Shown here piece by piece: positions 1 through 9,119 of a DNA stretch of 64,000 nucleotides. This stretch comes from Sphingobium sp. AP50 (lineage in GTDB: Bacteria > Pseudomonadota > Alphaproteobacteria > Sphingomonadales > Sphingomonadaceae): NCBI RefSeq assembly GCF_900109095.1, contig NZ_FNYZ01000003.1, positions 186,001 to 250,000 of the forward strand, in the 5' to 3' direction. The notes beneath the pieces are model-generated. The model had not been told where the DNA came from. It was given only the letters and a program-made list of their open reading frames with translations, and made no database searches. Numbering within the stretch: the stretch's first letter is position 1; every line of letters starts with the position of its first letter. The position numbers and the translations under genes are program-made.

Positions 1-688
1 CCGGCATCAGCGCTGCGTCCATATCGATCGCGTGGAGCAGATTGTCGGCACAGCGGCTGACCGACTGCGCCCAGATGGTTGCATCCGCCGATACCGGGCA
101 GGTGAAAGGCTCACCCGCCCGCAGCGCATGGAACAGATCGCTCATGAAGGCGGACTTCATGCCCGACGGCCCCTTGGGCCGCGCGAGGATACCGGGCAAG
201 CGAACGCTCACCCCCTCGATCTCGCCGCGATGATGCATCAACGCGACGGCGACCTCCATCATCGCTTTGTGCCCGCCATAGACCATGCGCGGCGACAGCG
301 GGGTCAGATCGTCCACCCCCTGCGTCGGCAGCGGATCGCCGAACACCGCGATCGAACTGGCATAGACGACCCGCGGCCGCTCCCCCGCGGCCTTCGCCGC
401 ATCCAGCAGATCATACATGGCGTCGATATTCACCCGGCGCGATGCCGCCGGATCGGCCTCCGCCGCGCCGCCCGGCACGGTGGCAAGATGGACCAGCGCG
501 GTGCAGCCATCGGCCAGCGCCTCCGCCCGCACTTCGGCGGAACAGATGTCACCCACGACCGCCCGCGCGCCATCAGGAATACCGCCCGCCGCGGTATCCA
601 TGCCAACCACCTGATGGCCATTGGCCAGCAACCGTTGCACCAGTTGGCGCCCGACGAAACCGCCCGCGCCCGTCACGATAATCGTCAT
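1..688 (-). CDS. NAD(P)-dependent epimerase/dehydratase, extended SDR (partial)
   Basis: The gene begins at the ATG at 686-688 and runs off the left edge, so about 229 residues are visible. The N-terminus has the Rossmann motif TGAGGFVG (residues 6-13), a GDI motif after beta-3, an ASS stretch near residues 110-112, and the catalytic pair Y137-GGH-K141. This is the layout of extended SDRs such as nucleotide-sugar epimerases and D-erythronate dehydrogenase; the residue pattern near the substrate pocket does not let me choose. It starts three bases after the sulfatase stop, so it is the third gene of a receptor-sulfatase-epimerase operon. A role in oxidising or epimerising a sugar acid released by the sulfatase is an inference. 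Confidence 0.85.
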   Translation of the reverse strand, partial: MTIIVTGAGGFVGRQLVQRLLANGHQVVGMDTAAGGIPDGARAVVGDICSAEVRAEALADGCTALVHLATVPGGAAEADPAASRRVNIDAMYDLLDAAKAAGERPRVVYASSIAVFGDPLPTQGVDDLTPLSPRMVYGGHKAMMEVAVALMHHRGEIEGVSVRLPGILARPKGPSGMKSAFMSDLFHALRAGEPFTCPVSADATIWAQSVSRCADNLLHAIDMDAALMP

Positions 689-691
689 GCT

Positions 692-2080
692 TCAATACCG
701 ATCCGCATAATGGTCCTGCACATCTTCACTGTAGCTGCCCAGCGGATAGGGCAGCATCTGCGCATTCCAGCTGTCCCATTGCAGCCGCATCGCCTTCAGC
801 CGGGCCGGATCGTCGGTAACATGGTCGGCCCGCTCCCGCTCATCCTGCGCCAGATTGAACAGATGCTCCTTCCCGCCCAGCTTCAGATATTTCCAGTCGC
901 CGTCACGTAATGCGGCCTGCCCATTGCCCTTGTAGCGCCAATAGAGCGCGCGCGTGGTCGGCGCCGCCTTGCCGGTCAGTTGCGCCGACAGGTCCATGCC
1001 GTCGAACGTCCCGGCCTTGGCGACGCTGCCCCCCGCCATCGCCAGCAGGGTCGGCAGGAAATCCATCGAGATCATCACCTGATCGGATGTCGAACCCGGC
1101 GCGATCCTGCCCGGCCAGCGCATCAGCAGCGGCACGCGGATGCCGCCCTCCAGCAACTCACCCTTGACCCCGGTGAAGGGCCAGGTTTCGGAAAAGCGCT
1201 CGCCGCCATTATCGCTGGTGAAGATAACGATCGTATCATCCGCCTTCCCGCTCCGCTCCAACGCGGCGAGCAATTTGGCGACATTCTGATCCATCGCCTC
1301 GACCATTTCCTTATATTTGGCGAGACTTCCGCCATTATAATGGAAGGACGCGCCGAGCGTCGGCGCCACCGCCGCATCCTCCCGCCCTTCCCAGGGCCAG
1401 TGCGGCGCATTGAAATGCAGGCTCATGAAGAAGGGCGTGTCCCCGGCCTGCTCGATCGTCTTCACCGCCTCATCCCCGAACAGATTGGTCAGATAGCCGT
1501 TGCGTTCAATCGGCGTGTCGCCCTGTGCCAGGCCGATGCCGACATCCTTGCCGCCCATCACCATATGATGCCGGAAATAGTCAGCCGCACCTTCAACGAT
1601 GCCGAAAAACTCGTCATAGCCATGGTGCAGCGGGCTATGTTTGGGCGGTTCACCCAGATGCCATTTGCCGATCAATTTGGTGCGATAGCCGATCGCCCGC
1701 ATGACCGAGGCAATGGTTGGCCGATCGAGCGGGACGCCTATGCCTTCGGGTGCCGCTGGCCCCAGCGGTTCTTCTATGCCGATGGCGAAGCGATATTGGT
1801 AGCATCCGGTCAGCAGCGCTGTGCGGGTCGGCGAGCAGATGGAGCTATTGGCATAGCCTTGCCGCAGCTGGATGCCCTGCGCGGCGATACTGTCGATCGC
1901 GGGTGTCCTGATATGGTGCGACCCGGTGCAGGACAGGTCGGCATAGCCCAGATCGTCGGCCATGATGAATATGATGTTGGGGCGCTTGACCTTGGCGGCA
2001 GTGACCTGCGCCTCACCCGTCGCTGCCAGTGCCCCCAGCGCGCCCGCGCCCCGCATGAATGACCTCCGATCGACCCGCAA
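692..2080 (-). CDS. Type I (formylglycine) sulfatase, Tat-exported
   Basis: A 462-residue arylsulfatase-family hydrolase. It carries the sulfatase signature CSPTR at residues 82-86, where Cys82 would be converted to formylglycine, preceded by the metal-binding stretch IMADDLGYADL (39-49). The N-terminus DRRSFMRGAG followed by an Ala/Gly-rich stretch is a Tat signal, so the enzyme should act in the periplasm. The start is a TTG at 2078-2080 with a GGAGAG Shine-Dalgarno just upstream; the next ATG would cut off the twin arginines, which supports the TTG. It lies between a TonB receptor and an epimerase, so it probably desulfates an imported sulfate ester. The substrate cannot be read from the sequence. 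Confidence 0.93.
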   Translation of the reverse strand: MRVDRRSFMRGAGALGALAATGEAQVTAAKVKRPNIIFIMADDLGYADLSCTGSHHIRTPAIDSIAAQGIQLRQGYANSSICSPTRTALLTGCYQYRFAIGIEEPLGPAAPEGIGVPLDRPTIASVMRAIGYRTKLIGKWHLGEPPKHSPLHHGYDEFFGIVEGAADYFRHHMVMGGKDVGIGLAQGDTPIERNGYLTNLFGDEAVKTIEQAGDTPFFMSLHFNAPHWPWEGREDAAVAPTLGASFHYNGGSLAKYKEMVEAMDQNVAKLLAALERSGKADDTIVIFTSDNGGERFSETWPFTGVKGELLEGGIRVPLLMRWPGRIAPGSTSDQVMISMDFLPTLLAMAGGSVAKAGTFDGMDLSAQLTGKAAPTTRALYWRYKGNGQAALRDGDWKYLKLGGKEHLFNLAQDERERADHVTDDPARLKAMRLQWDSWNAQMLPYPLGSYSEDVQDHYADRY

Positions 2081-2145
2081 TGCTCTCTCCTCTTCCTTAT
2101 CGAGGGGGCAGGCGCGCGACCTGCCCCTTCCCGTCCATCTCTAGC

Positions 2146-4590
2146 TTAAAATTCCGCCGACAGGCGTAGCCCATAAGTGCGCGGCGCGCCGAAGCGGGCG
2201 ACCGCCATGCCGATCGGCGAGCGCTGCGGCGTGGAAATGCGGCGCTTGTCCTCGAGATTGTAGATGAAGCCGCCGACCGACCAGCCGCCATCGGGCGACC
2301 GCAGGGTCAGATTGAGATCGGTCTGCCAATAGGCCGGGATACGTTCGAAATCGAGATATTCGAAGGCGCCATATTGCGAGGCGCGCCAGGCCGTCGCGAC
2401 ATTGCCGACCAGTTCCAGCGTATTGCCGAGCGGTACCACCTGCTCCGCGCCCAGATTGACGGTCCATTTGGGCGAGAAGAGCAGAGGCTTGCCCGAGCAA
2501 TTGAAGTCCTTCACCGGCGCGCCGCCCGCCGTGCCACCGGTCAGCGTGAAGGAGCAGTTGATATTGTCGCGCGGCGACGCGGTATAAAGGTGCAGGTCGT
2601 CATAAGTGGCTTTCAGATATTGCACCTTGGCGTTCAGCGTCGTCGTCCGGGTCGCCTTGACCATCGCATCCACATCGAAGCCCTTGATCGTTGCCTTGCC
2701 CGCATTCTCGTTGGAATTGATCAGCGTACCGCTCGTGTCGACGGTGAAATAGGTGATCTGCTGGTCCTTATACTTCCAGTAGAAGCCTTCCAGATTGAGC
2801 TGGACCCGGTTGTTGAAGAAGCGGTTCTTCGACCCGATCGTATAGGCGGTGATGAATTCCGGGTCGTAGCGCGATTTGCCTTCCGCCAACTGGAAGCCGC
2901 CCGCGCGATAGCCGGTCTCGACCGTCGCATAGAGCAGGTTCTGCGGGCCGAGGTCGAACTCCGCCGACGCCTTCCACGTCACCCGCGAATAGGTGCCGCT
3001 GTCGACCACCGGATTATAGGTTTTCAGGATCGTGCCGGTGCCGTTCAGCAACGGAAACACCTGGGCATTGGCCTGATCGGTACTGCCCGCCGCAATCCAG
3101 CCATTGCTGACCAACCAGTTCACCGTATCCGCCGTCGTCAGGAAATTGGGATAGTGGGGTAATGCTCCCGGCGCGGCGCAACCGGCCGCAAAGGAGGCCG
3201 GCGGCGTGATGTTCGCCGGTGGCAGGCCGCCGCAGAAGGTTATGAAATTGTTGATGATGCCATCCATCGACTTCTTGTCGCGGGTGTAGCGCGCGCCGCC
3301 GACCAGCCGGAACCGGTCCGTGACGTTGGCGGTCAACTGGCCGAACGCGGCCCAGCTCTTCGTCTTGTGGGTATAGGACTGGATCGGCAGCACGAATTCC
3401 TGATTATATTCATTTTTCGCGTCGATCGTTTCGTTGAAGTAGAAGCCACCCAGCACATAGTCGACCATGCCGACCGATCCGGCGAGGCGTGCTTCCAGAC
3501 TATATTGGCTGTCCTTTTCCCAATTATAGGCCGTGTTGAAGGCCGGGCCGTAGAAGAAGGTTTCCCCCTTCGACTGGCGATAGGCCGGGATCAGGGTGAA
3601 GGTGCCGATATCGGTCTTCCAGTTCAGCTCCGCATTGACGCCCCAATAAGTATAATCGACCGATGCATCCTGGTTCATCGCATTAAGAAAGCCAAAGCCC
3701 GGTGCGCCAAGCAATGTCTGGCGATAGGCATTGGCCGCATCCGTGTTGAAGCCTTCGGACGCATCGAACGGCGATTTAGCGAAGGTATAGCCCGAAGCGC
3801 CGGGGGTGTAGGAACCGATATAGCTGCCTCCCGGACCGACGCCGCCTACCTTGGTCCAGTCCGCGCCGATGCGCAGGCTGACAGCATCGCTCGGTTCGAT
3901 AAGGAACTGGCCGCGCAGGCCGCTACGGTCCAGATCGTCGCTACCGTCGCGATTGAAGCCGTCGCGCACCTGCCGCGTTGCCGCGAAACGCAGCGCGCTA
4001 TTGTCGCTGGTGGCGAGGTTCACATAGCCATCGACATTCACCGCGTCATAATTGCCATAGGAGAAATTGAAGCCCGCGCCATTGCGGCCGATTTCCGGAT
4101 GGGCGGGGATGATGTTGACCGCGCCGCCCGTCGCATTGCGACCATAAAGGATGCCCTGCGGCCCCTTCAGCACCTCGACACGGGCAAGGTCGTAGAAGGC
4201 GGAGCCGAACGCACCGGCCGCACGCGCCAGCACGACACCATCATAGCTGGGCGTCACCGCCGGGTCATTATAGCTGCTCGACGTGATATTGCCGACGCCG
4301 CGAATGAAGATGGATGTATTGGAACCGCCGCCATTGGTGATGCTGATGGCCGGGACGGTCTTGGTAATATCCTCGGCTCTGGCGATGCCCTGCTGCAACA
4401 GGTCGTTACCCGTCACCGCATCGATCGCGACGGCCGCCTTCTGCGCACTTTCTTCCTTGCGCTGTGCGGTGACGACGATCTCGTCCAGCCCCGCCGAGCC
4501 TTGCGCTGCCTGATCGGCCGTTTGTGCCTGCCCCGGTACGGCGGCCATCATTCCTATAAAGGCGGTGGTCGCCAACAATGCGTTACGCAT
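2146..4590 (-). CDS. TonB-dependent outer-membrane receptor
   Basis: An 814-residue receptor with a Sec signal peptide ending at about AVPGQAQ, a TonB-box/plug segment with DEIVVTAQRKEE, a plug motif RVEVLKGPQGILYGRNATGG, and a C-terminus ending YGLRLSAEF, as expected for a 22-stranded barrel with a terminal Phe. The frame stays open upstream to 4863, but the ATG at 4590 is preceded by GGGGAGAGG and begins a proper signal peptide, so I choose it. It is the first gene of the operon with the sulfatase and epimerase and is divergent from the FAD hydroxylase. Receptors of this class in sphingomonads import aromatic or glycosidic compounds as well as siderophores; the ligand is unknown. Confidence 0.93.
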   Translation of the reverse strand: MRNALLATTAFIGMMAAVPGQAQTADQAAQGSAGLDEIVVTAQRKEESAQKAAVAIDAVTGNDLLQQGIARAEDITKTVPAISITNGGGSNTSIFIRGVGNITSSSYNDPAVTPSYDGVVLARAAGAFGSAFYDLARVEVLKGPQGILYGRNATGGAVNIIPAHPEIGRNGAGFNFSYGNYDAVNVDGYVNLATSDNSALRFAATRQVRDGFNRDGSDDLDRSGLRGQFLIEPSDAVSLRIGADWTKVGGVGPGGSYIGSYTPGASGYTFAKSPFDASEGFNTDAANAYRQTLLGAPGFGFLNAMNQDASVDYTYWGVNAELNWKTDIGTFTLIPAYRQSKGETFFYGPAFNTAYNWEKDSQYSLEARLAGSVGMVDYVLGGFYFNETIDAKNEYNQEFVLPIQSYTHKTKSWAAFGQLTANVTDRFRLVGGARYTRDKKSMDGIINNFITFCGGLPPANITPPASFAAGCAAPGALPHYPNFLTTADTVNWLVSNGWIAAGSTDQANAQVFPLLNGTGTILKTYNPVVDSGTYSRVTWKASAEFDLGPQNLLYATVETGYRAGGFQLAEGKSRYDPEFITAYTIGSKNRFFNNRVQLNLEGFYWKYKDQQITYFTVDTSGTLINSNENAGKATIKGFDVDAMVKATRTTTLNAKVQYLKATYDDLHLYTASPRDNINCSFTLTGGTAGGAPVKDFNCSGKPLLFSPKWTVNLGAEQVVPLGNTLELVGNVATAWRASQYGAFEYLDFERIPAYWQTDLNLTLRSPDGGWSVGGFIYNLEDKRRISTPQRSPIGMAVARFGAPRTYGLRLSAEF

Positions 4591-4696
4591 GATCCTCTCC
4601 CCTGATGATTTGATTTTGGTCAATTCTGGAGCGTGCGGCGGAAAAGTCACATTGATTTGCTGGATGCGACCTATCTGCCCACAGGGACAGCAATGA

Positions 4697-4730
4697 AACG
4701 ACCGGATGGATGCAACGACCGGATGGATGC
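4697..4730. repeat. Perfect 17-bp tandem duplication in a divergent promoter region
   Basis: The unit AACGACCGGATGGATGC occurs twice head to tail (4697-4713 and 4714-4730). It lies between the divergent TonB receptor (start 4590) and FAD hydroxylase (start 4787). It could be a duplicated activator or repressor site, or a chance slippage product; nothing else in the region decides between these. Confidence 0.6.
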
Positions 4731-4786
4731 GACGCATCGACAGGAAGAATTTGTCCTGCCGCCCCGCCCCGTTCAACCATGATCCC

Positions 4787-5926
4787 ATGGCAGAGGATGT
4801 AATCGAGAGCATCGCGACGGCGCTTGTCGTTGGCGGAGGCATTGGCGGGATGGCGACAGCCATCAGTCTGACGGAAAGGGGGGTTCGGACCGAACTGATC
4901 GACCTGGATCCGGAATGGCGCGTCTACGGCGCGGGAATCACGATAACCGGGCCGACCCTGCGCGCCTATCGCCGCCTTGGGCTGCTGGAACCGATCAAGA
5001 AGGCGGGCGCGATCACCAACAAGACCCGGCTGTTCCGCTTTGACGGCACCCATCTGCACGATCTGGAAGAGCCGGTGATCGAGGAAGGGCTTCCCGCGAC
5101 CGGCGGGATCATGCGCCCGGTGCTGCACAGGATCATGCAGGAGCGGGTGAAGGAATTGGGCATAGAAGTACAGCTGGGCCTGACCGTCACGGCGCTTGAA
5201 AATGACGAATCCGGCGTTGCGGTGACCTTCTCCGACGGTTCCAATGGCCATTATGATCTGGTGGTGGGTGCTGACAGCGTTGCGTCCAGCGTTCGGGCCA
5301 TCGCCTTCCCGCATATGGGTCCGCCCCAGCCGACTGGCCAAGGCTGCTGGCGTATTTCCATCGCCAAGCCGCCCGGACTGGATGCGGGGGAATTCTATCT
5401 CGGGCATGAAAACCCTTGCGGTATTACCGCCTGTGGACCGGACACCGTGTATATGTGGATGCTGACTCCGCATGAAGAGCGGGAAGCCTTCATGACGGAA
5501 GAGGAACTCTTCTCTACCCTGAAAGACCTACTCAAGGATTTCGGCGGCAATGCCGGTTGGGTCCGCGACAATATGACCCGCGACAACTGGATCAACTACC
5601 GGCCACTAGCCGCTGCACTCCAACCCCGCCCCTGGTACAACGGACGGATTGTACTGGTGGGTGATGCTGCCCATGCCACCACGCCACATCTGGCATCCGG
5701 CGCGGGCATGGCGGTGGAAAGCGCCATCGTCCTTGCCGAAGAACTGGCCAGGGCGAAGGACGTGGCAAGCGGACTCGCCGCTTATGAAGAGCGCCGCTAC
5801 AAGCGTTGCCGCGACGTGATCGAAAGCAGCATCGGCATCGGCCGGTTGCAACTGGAGCACCGCCCCCCGCAGGAACATGCCGCCTTGCTGGAAGGGGCGC
5901 TCAGCCGGTTGAACGATCCATTCTAA
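4787..5926 (+). CDS. FAD-dependent aromatic hydroxylase (PHBH-type monooxygenase)
   Basis: A 379-residue single-component flavoprotein monooxygenase of the p-hydroxybenzoate hydroxylase superfamily. It has the dinucleotide-binding motif VVGGGIGG near residue 15, the DG-like motif DLVVGADSVASSVR in the middle, and the second FAD motif RIVLVGDAAHATTPHLASGAGMA near residue 285. These enzymes use NAD(P)H and O2 to hydroxylate phenolic rings ortho to an existing hydroxyl. The frame opens at 4706, but the ATG at 4787 gives the usual family length and places the GXGXXG motif properly; the upstream candidate starts lie inside the 17-bp repeats. It would supply a catechol-type substrate for an extradiol dioxygenase such as the one at 54832. 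A flavonoid A-ring hydroxylase similar to FdeE is one possibility, not proven. Confidence 0.9.
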   Translation: MAEDVIESIATALVVGGGIGGMATAISLTERGVRTELIDLDPEWRVYGAGITITGPTLRAYRRLGLLEPIKKAGAITNKTRLFRFDGTHLHDLEEPVIEEGLPATGGIMRPVLHRIMQERVKELGIEVQLGLTVTALENDESGVAVTFSDGSNGHYDLVVGADSVASSVRAIAFPHMGPPQPTGQGCWRISIAKPPGLDAGEFYLGHENPCGITACGPDTVYMWMLTPHEEREAFMTEEELFSTLKDLLKDFGGNAGWVRDNMTRDNWINYRPLAAALQPRPWYNGRIVLVGDAAHATTPHLASGAGMAVESAIVLAEELARAKDVASGLAAYEERRYKRCRDVIESSIGIGRLQLEHRPPQEHAALLEGALSRLNDPF

Positions 5927-5929
5927 CCC

Positions 5930-5963
5930 ATAGGGACCGGTGGAAATATCCACCGGTCCCTAT
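5930..5963. terminator. Bidirectional intrinsic terminator
   Basis: A perfect 15-bp stem (ATAGGGACCGGTGGA at 5930-5944 with its complement at 5949-5963) closes a 4-base loop and is followed by TTTCT. It sits between the convergent FAD hydroxylase and SDR operon and should stop transcription from both sides. Confidence 0.88.
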
Positions 5964-5966
5964 TTC

Positions 5967-6734
5967 TCATTCCGCCGTCCACCCGCCATCGACGATCAGG
6001 CTCGTTCCGGTCATCAAGCCTGCGGCATCAGACGCAAGGAACACGACCGCCCCCATCAAATCCTGTACGGTGCCGAGACGGCCCAGTTTGATCTTGGTAA
6101 GGACGCTGGCAAGGAACGCCTCGTCCTCGAAAAACGGCTTTGTCATCGGCGTTTCGATGAAGGTCGGCGCGATGGTATTGGACCGGATGCCATGCGGGGC
6201 CAAATCCAGCGCCATCGCCTTGCTCATCCCCTCCAGCCCCCATTTGGACGCGCAGTAGAGCGATCGTTGGGGGCCGCCGACATGGCCCATTTGCGAACCC
6301 ATATGAATAATGGAACCGCTGAGGCCCGCATCGATCATGCGCCGCGAGACCGCTTGCGCGACGAAGAAGGCCGCCTTGAGATTCAGCCCCAGCACCGCAT
6401 CATAATCCGCCTCCGAAACGTCGATGACGGATTTGGGTCGATTAGTGCCTGCATTGTTGAGCAATATTTCGAAGGGCGCGACGCCTTCGATCGCTCGCGC
6501 CGTTCCCGCGACATCATTCACATCCAATGTGAGCGGGTCCGCCTGTCCACCGGCAGCGCGGATCGCGGCGGCGCCCGCCTCAATCTCTCCATGGCTGCGT
6601 GCCGCCAGCGTCACATGCGCCCCGGCCTGCGCCAGTGCGGCAGCGCAGGCGAGGCCGATGCCCCGCCCCGCCCCCGTTACCAGCGCCCGCCTGCCATCCA
6701 GCCGAAAGCTCGGCGTTGTGGGCAGCGCGTCCAT
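5967..6734 (-). CDS. SDR family oxidoreductase (classical)
   Basis: A 255-residue classical short-chain dehydrogenase with the cofactor motif TGAGRGIG (20-27), NNAG (93-96), Ser in HMGSQMG (about 147) and the catalytic pair Y160-CAS-K164. The C-terminal LIVDGGWTAE is standard. The start ATG at 6734 overlaps the stop of the HisD-like gene in a TGATG junction, so the two are translationally coupled and I reject the longer frame reaching 6866. It is the last gene of the operon that begins at 12005. It likely oxidises or reduces a hydroxy/keto intermediate; the substrate is unknown. Confidence 0.9.
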   Translation of the reverse strand: MDALPTTPSFRLDGRRALVTGAGRGIGLACAAALAQAGAHVTLAARSHGEIEAGAAAIRAAGGQADPLTLDVNDVAGTARAIEGVAPFEILLNNAGTNRPKSVIDVSEADYDAVLGLNLKAAFFVAQAVSRRMIDAGLSGSIIHMGSQMGHVGGPQRSLYCASKWGLEGMSKAMALDLAPHGIRSNTIAPTFIETPMTKPFFEDEAFLASVLTKIKLGRLGTVQDLMGAVVFLASDAAGLMTGTSLIVDGGWTAE

Positions 6735-8065
6735 CAGGCGACCGTCGCCGGGCTGGGCACGGCAGTACCGGCATAGGGCACGTTCCGCCCGCCATAGCGC
6801 CGCACGCGGATATTGGCCTGTTCTCCATGGCCGGCAAAGCCCTCCAGCCCGCAAAGCCGGCTGCAATATTCGCCGATCAATGCGGAGGCTTCATCGGTCA
6901 GCACCTTCTGATAGGTGCAGGTCTTGATGAACTTCCCGACCCAGAGCCCGCCGGTGTAGCGCGCCGACTTCTTCGTCGGCAGCGTATGATTGGTGCCGAT
7001 CACCTTGTCGCCGAAACTGACATTGGTGCGCGGCCCCAGGAACAGGGCGCCATAATTGGTCATGTTTTTGAGGAAATAGTCGGGATCGGCGGTCATCACC
7101 TGCACATGTTCCGACGCCAGATCATCGGCGATGCGCACCATTTCGGCATCATCTTCAGCCACGATCACTTCGCCGAAACTTTCCCATGCCTTGCGGGCAT
7201 AATCTGCGGTCGGCAAGATGGCCAATAGGCGTTCGACCTCCTTCATCGTTTCGCGCGCCAGTTTCTCCGACGTGGTCAGCAAAACCGCCGGACTGTCCGG
7301 TCCATGCTCCGCCTGTCCCAACAGGTCGGTCGCGGCCAGTTCGGCATCGCAGCCAATTTCGTCCGCGATCACCAGCGTCTCGGTCGGTCCGGCGAACAGG
7401 TCGATCCCCACCCGCCCGAACAATTGCCGCTTGGCCTCCGCAACGAAGGCATTGCCCGGCCCGACGAGAATATCGACGGGATCGATGCTCTGCGTACCCA
7501 GCGCCATCGCGCCCACAGCCTGAATGCCGCCCAGCGCGTAGATAGCGTCCGCGCCCGCCATGGCCTGCGCCGCGACGATCGCCCGTGCCGGCTTGCCCTG
7601 AAACGGCGGCGCGCAGGTAATGACACGTGGCACGCCAGCCACCTTGGCGGTGATGACCGACATGTGGGCGGAGGCTAGCAACGGATATTTCCCGCCCGGG
7701 ACGTAGCAACCCGCCGCATTCACCGGCAGATTCTTGTGGCCCAATATCACGCCGGGCAGCGTTTCCACTTCCACATCCTTCATGGAGTCCCGCTGAATGC
7801 GCGCGAAATTGCGGACCTGAGTCTGCGCAAATTCGATATCCTTGCGCTCCTGCGGTGTCAGGCTGTCGACGCATGCATCGATTTCCGCCTGACTGAGGCG
7901 ATAATCCTCCCGGTCCCAGCCATCGAACTTTACCGACATCTCGCGCACGGCCGCATCACCGCGCTTTTCGATATCGGCCAGTGCCGCCTCGACGCTATCG
8001 CGAACCTTGCGATCGGCATCGGCCTTTGCTTCGGCCGTGGCGCCCCTTTTCAGATATTGTGCCAT
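6734..8065 (-). CDS. Histidinol-dehydrogenase-family NAD-dependent alcohol dehydrogenase
   Basis: A 443-residue member of the HisD fold. The HisD zinc and catalytic residues can be recognised: Q251 and H254 (GQAEHGPDS), E319-H320 (SEHVQ), D353, and the C-terminal [10 protein letters not shown] histidine. The segments TNHTLPT and [19 protein letters not shown] are those of non-biosynthetic paralogues such as sulfopropanediol 3-dehydrogenase HpsN, which oxidise a primary alcohol to a carboxylate in two steps. It sits in a catabolic operon with no his genes, so histidine synthesis is unlikely. I infer a four-electron oxidation of an alcohol or aldehyde side chain of the pathway substrate. Confidence 0.88.
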   Translation of the reverse strand: MAQYLKRGATAEAKADADRKVRDSVEAALADIEKRGDAAVREMSVKFDGWDREDYRLSQAEIDACVDSLTPQERKDIEFAQTQVRNFARIQRDSMKDVEVETLPGVILGHKNLPVNAAGCYVPGGKYPLLASAHMSVITAKVAGVPRVITCAPPFQGKPARAIVAAQAMAGADAIYALGGIQAVGAMALGTQSIDPVDILVGPGNAFVAEAKRQLFGRVGIDLFAGPTETLVIADEIGCDAELAATDLLGQAEHGPDSPAVLLTTSEKLARETMKEVERLLAILPTADYARKAWESFGEVIVAEDDAEMVRIADDLASEHVQVMTADPDYFLKNMTNYGALFLGPRTNVSFGDKVIGTNHTLPTKKSARYTGGLWVGKFIKTCTYQKVLTDEASALIGEYCSRLCGLEGFAGHGEQANIRVRRYGGRNVPYAGTAVPSPATVA

Positions 8066-8089
8066 TCCATCATCCTTTTGAAAAATCTG

Positions 8090-8389
8090 TCAGAAACCCT
8101 GAAGTGCCCGCTCGACATGATCGACCTGCGGCGGCGTGCGGAAAAAGGGACCGGCGAGCGATCGCCATGCGGCAAAGCCGTCGGTTGCGCGGAAATCGAC
8201 CATGTGCGCCTCCACACTGTCCCAATCGACCACCAGTTGATAATGGCCTGGCCGATCGACCGACCGATCCAGCCGGAAACTGCGACACCCCGGCGCCACG
8301 CGAAAATGGCGCATGGCCTCACCCACCGCAGCCTCGAAAGCCACGGCATCCGCCGGATCGATCTCGATCCGGGCAACTTCGGTAATCAT
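8090..8389 (-). CDS. Small ABM-fold protein (antibiotic biosynthesis monooxygenase-like)
   Basis: A 99-residue protein that fits the dimeric alpha+beta ferredoxin-like ABM fold: an opening strand ITEVARIEIDP, then AAVGEAMRHFRVAPGCRSFRLDRSV, and VVDWDSVEAHMVDF. Proteins of this type act as cofactor-less monooxygenases on polyphenols and quinols, or as small isomerase/chaperone-like partners. The start at 8389 follows AAGGAAGAAG; the frame upstream lies inside the neighbouring SDR and is rejected. It stands 24 bases before the HisD-like gene, within the 12005-5967 operon. Confidence 0.8.
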   Translation of the reverse strand: MITEVARIEIDPADAVAFEAAVGEAMRHFRVAPGCRSFRLDRSVDRPGHYQLVVDWDSVEAHMVDFRATDGFAAWRSLAGPFFRTPPQVDHVERALQGF

Positions 8390-8405
8390 GGCTTCTTCCT
8401 TCGCC

Positions 8406-9119
8406 CTACCAGGCCGTCGCACCTGCATCGACGGCAATATCCGCACCGGTGACATAGCGGGCTTCATCCGACGCCAGCCACAAGGCGCACCAACCAATAT
8501 CCTCCGGCTCGCCCAACCGCTGGATCATGTTCTTCGCCAATATCTGCGCCTCGATCGCCGGATCGGAGGCCAGATGATCCCGCGTCGCCGCTGTCAGGAT
8601 GAAGCCCGGCGCGATGCTGTTGGCACGAATGCCATGCGGCGCGCCTTCCATGGCGAGTTGCCGGGTCATGGCCAGCACGCCCCCCTTGCCGGCGCAATGG
8701 GCCAGTGCGGGCGATCCCTCCAGCGCATGGCGCGCATTGGCGGACGCAAAGTTGATGACCGATGCACGTCCGCTGGCTTTCAGCCAGGGCCAGGCTGCGC
8801 GCGTGGCGAGAAAGACGATGTCCAGTTCCCCGGCCAGCGTCGCCTTCCAATCGGCATAGCGCATCTTCTCGATCCATTCGAAGACCGCAAAGGCAGCCGC
8901 GTTGACGAGAATATCGATCCGGCCATGTTCGGCGCCGATCCGTTCGAACAGCGCGCCAACTGCCACTTCATCCAGCAAGTCGCAGCTTTCATCGGCACCG
9001 CTGCGGTCCACGCCGATCACTGTCGCGCCCTCGGCCGCGAAGAGGCGCGCACACCCCTCCCCGATGCCGTTGGCCGCGCCGGTCACGACCGCCAGCTTCC
9101 CTTTCAGCCGATCACCCAT
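8406..9119 (-). CDS. SDR-fold protein lacking the catalytic tyrosine
   Basis: A 237-residue classical SDR with TGAANGIG (13-20), an NAA motif (73-75) and a C-terminal IAVDAGATAW. At the place where YxxxK is expected the sequence is H141-CAG-K145 (codon CAT), so the general acid/base Tyr has been replaced by His while Lys145 and the preceding Ser residues remain. Its start codon lies inside the end of the MFS gene (8-base overlap at 9112-9119), which fixes the start at 9119. It may still be a dehydrogenase with altered chemistry or may have become a binding or isomerase protein. Confidence 0.87.
   Translation of the reverse strand: MGDRLKGKLAVVTGAANGIGEGCARLFAAEGATVIGVDRSGADESCDLLDEVAVGALFERIGAEHGRIDILVNAAAFAVFEWIEKMRYADWKATLAGELDIVFLATRAAWPWLKASGRASVINFASANARHALEGSPALAHCAGKGGVLAMTRQLAMEGAPHGIRANSIAPGFILTAATRDHLASDPAIEAQILAKNMIQRLGEPEDIGWCALWLASDEARYVTGADIAVDAGATAW

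Noticed and set aside
3367-4605. 412-codon open frame on the plus strand
   Set aside because: Antisense of the first TonB receptor.
6734-8065. Histidine biosynthesis hisD
   Set aside because: No other his genes nearby, catabolic operon context, and segments typical of non-biosynthetic paralogues.
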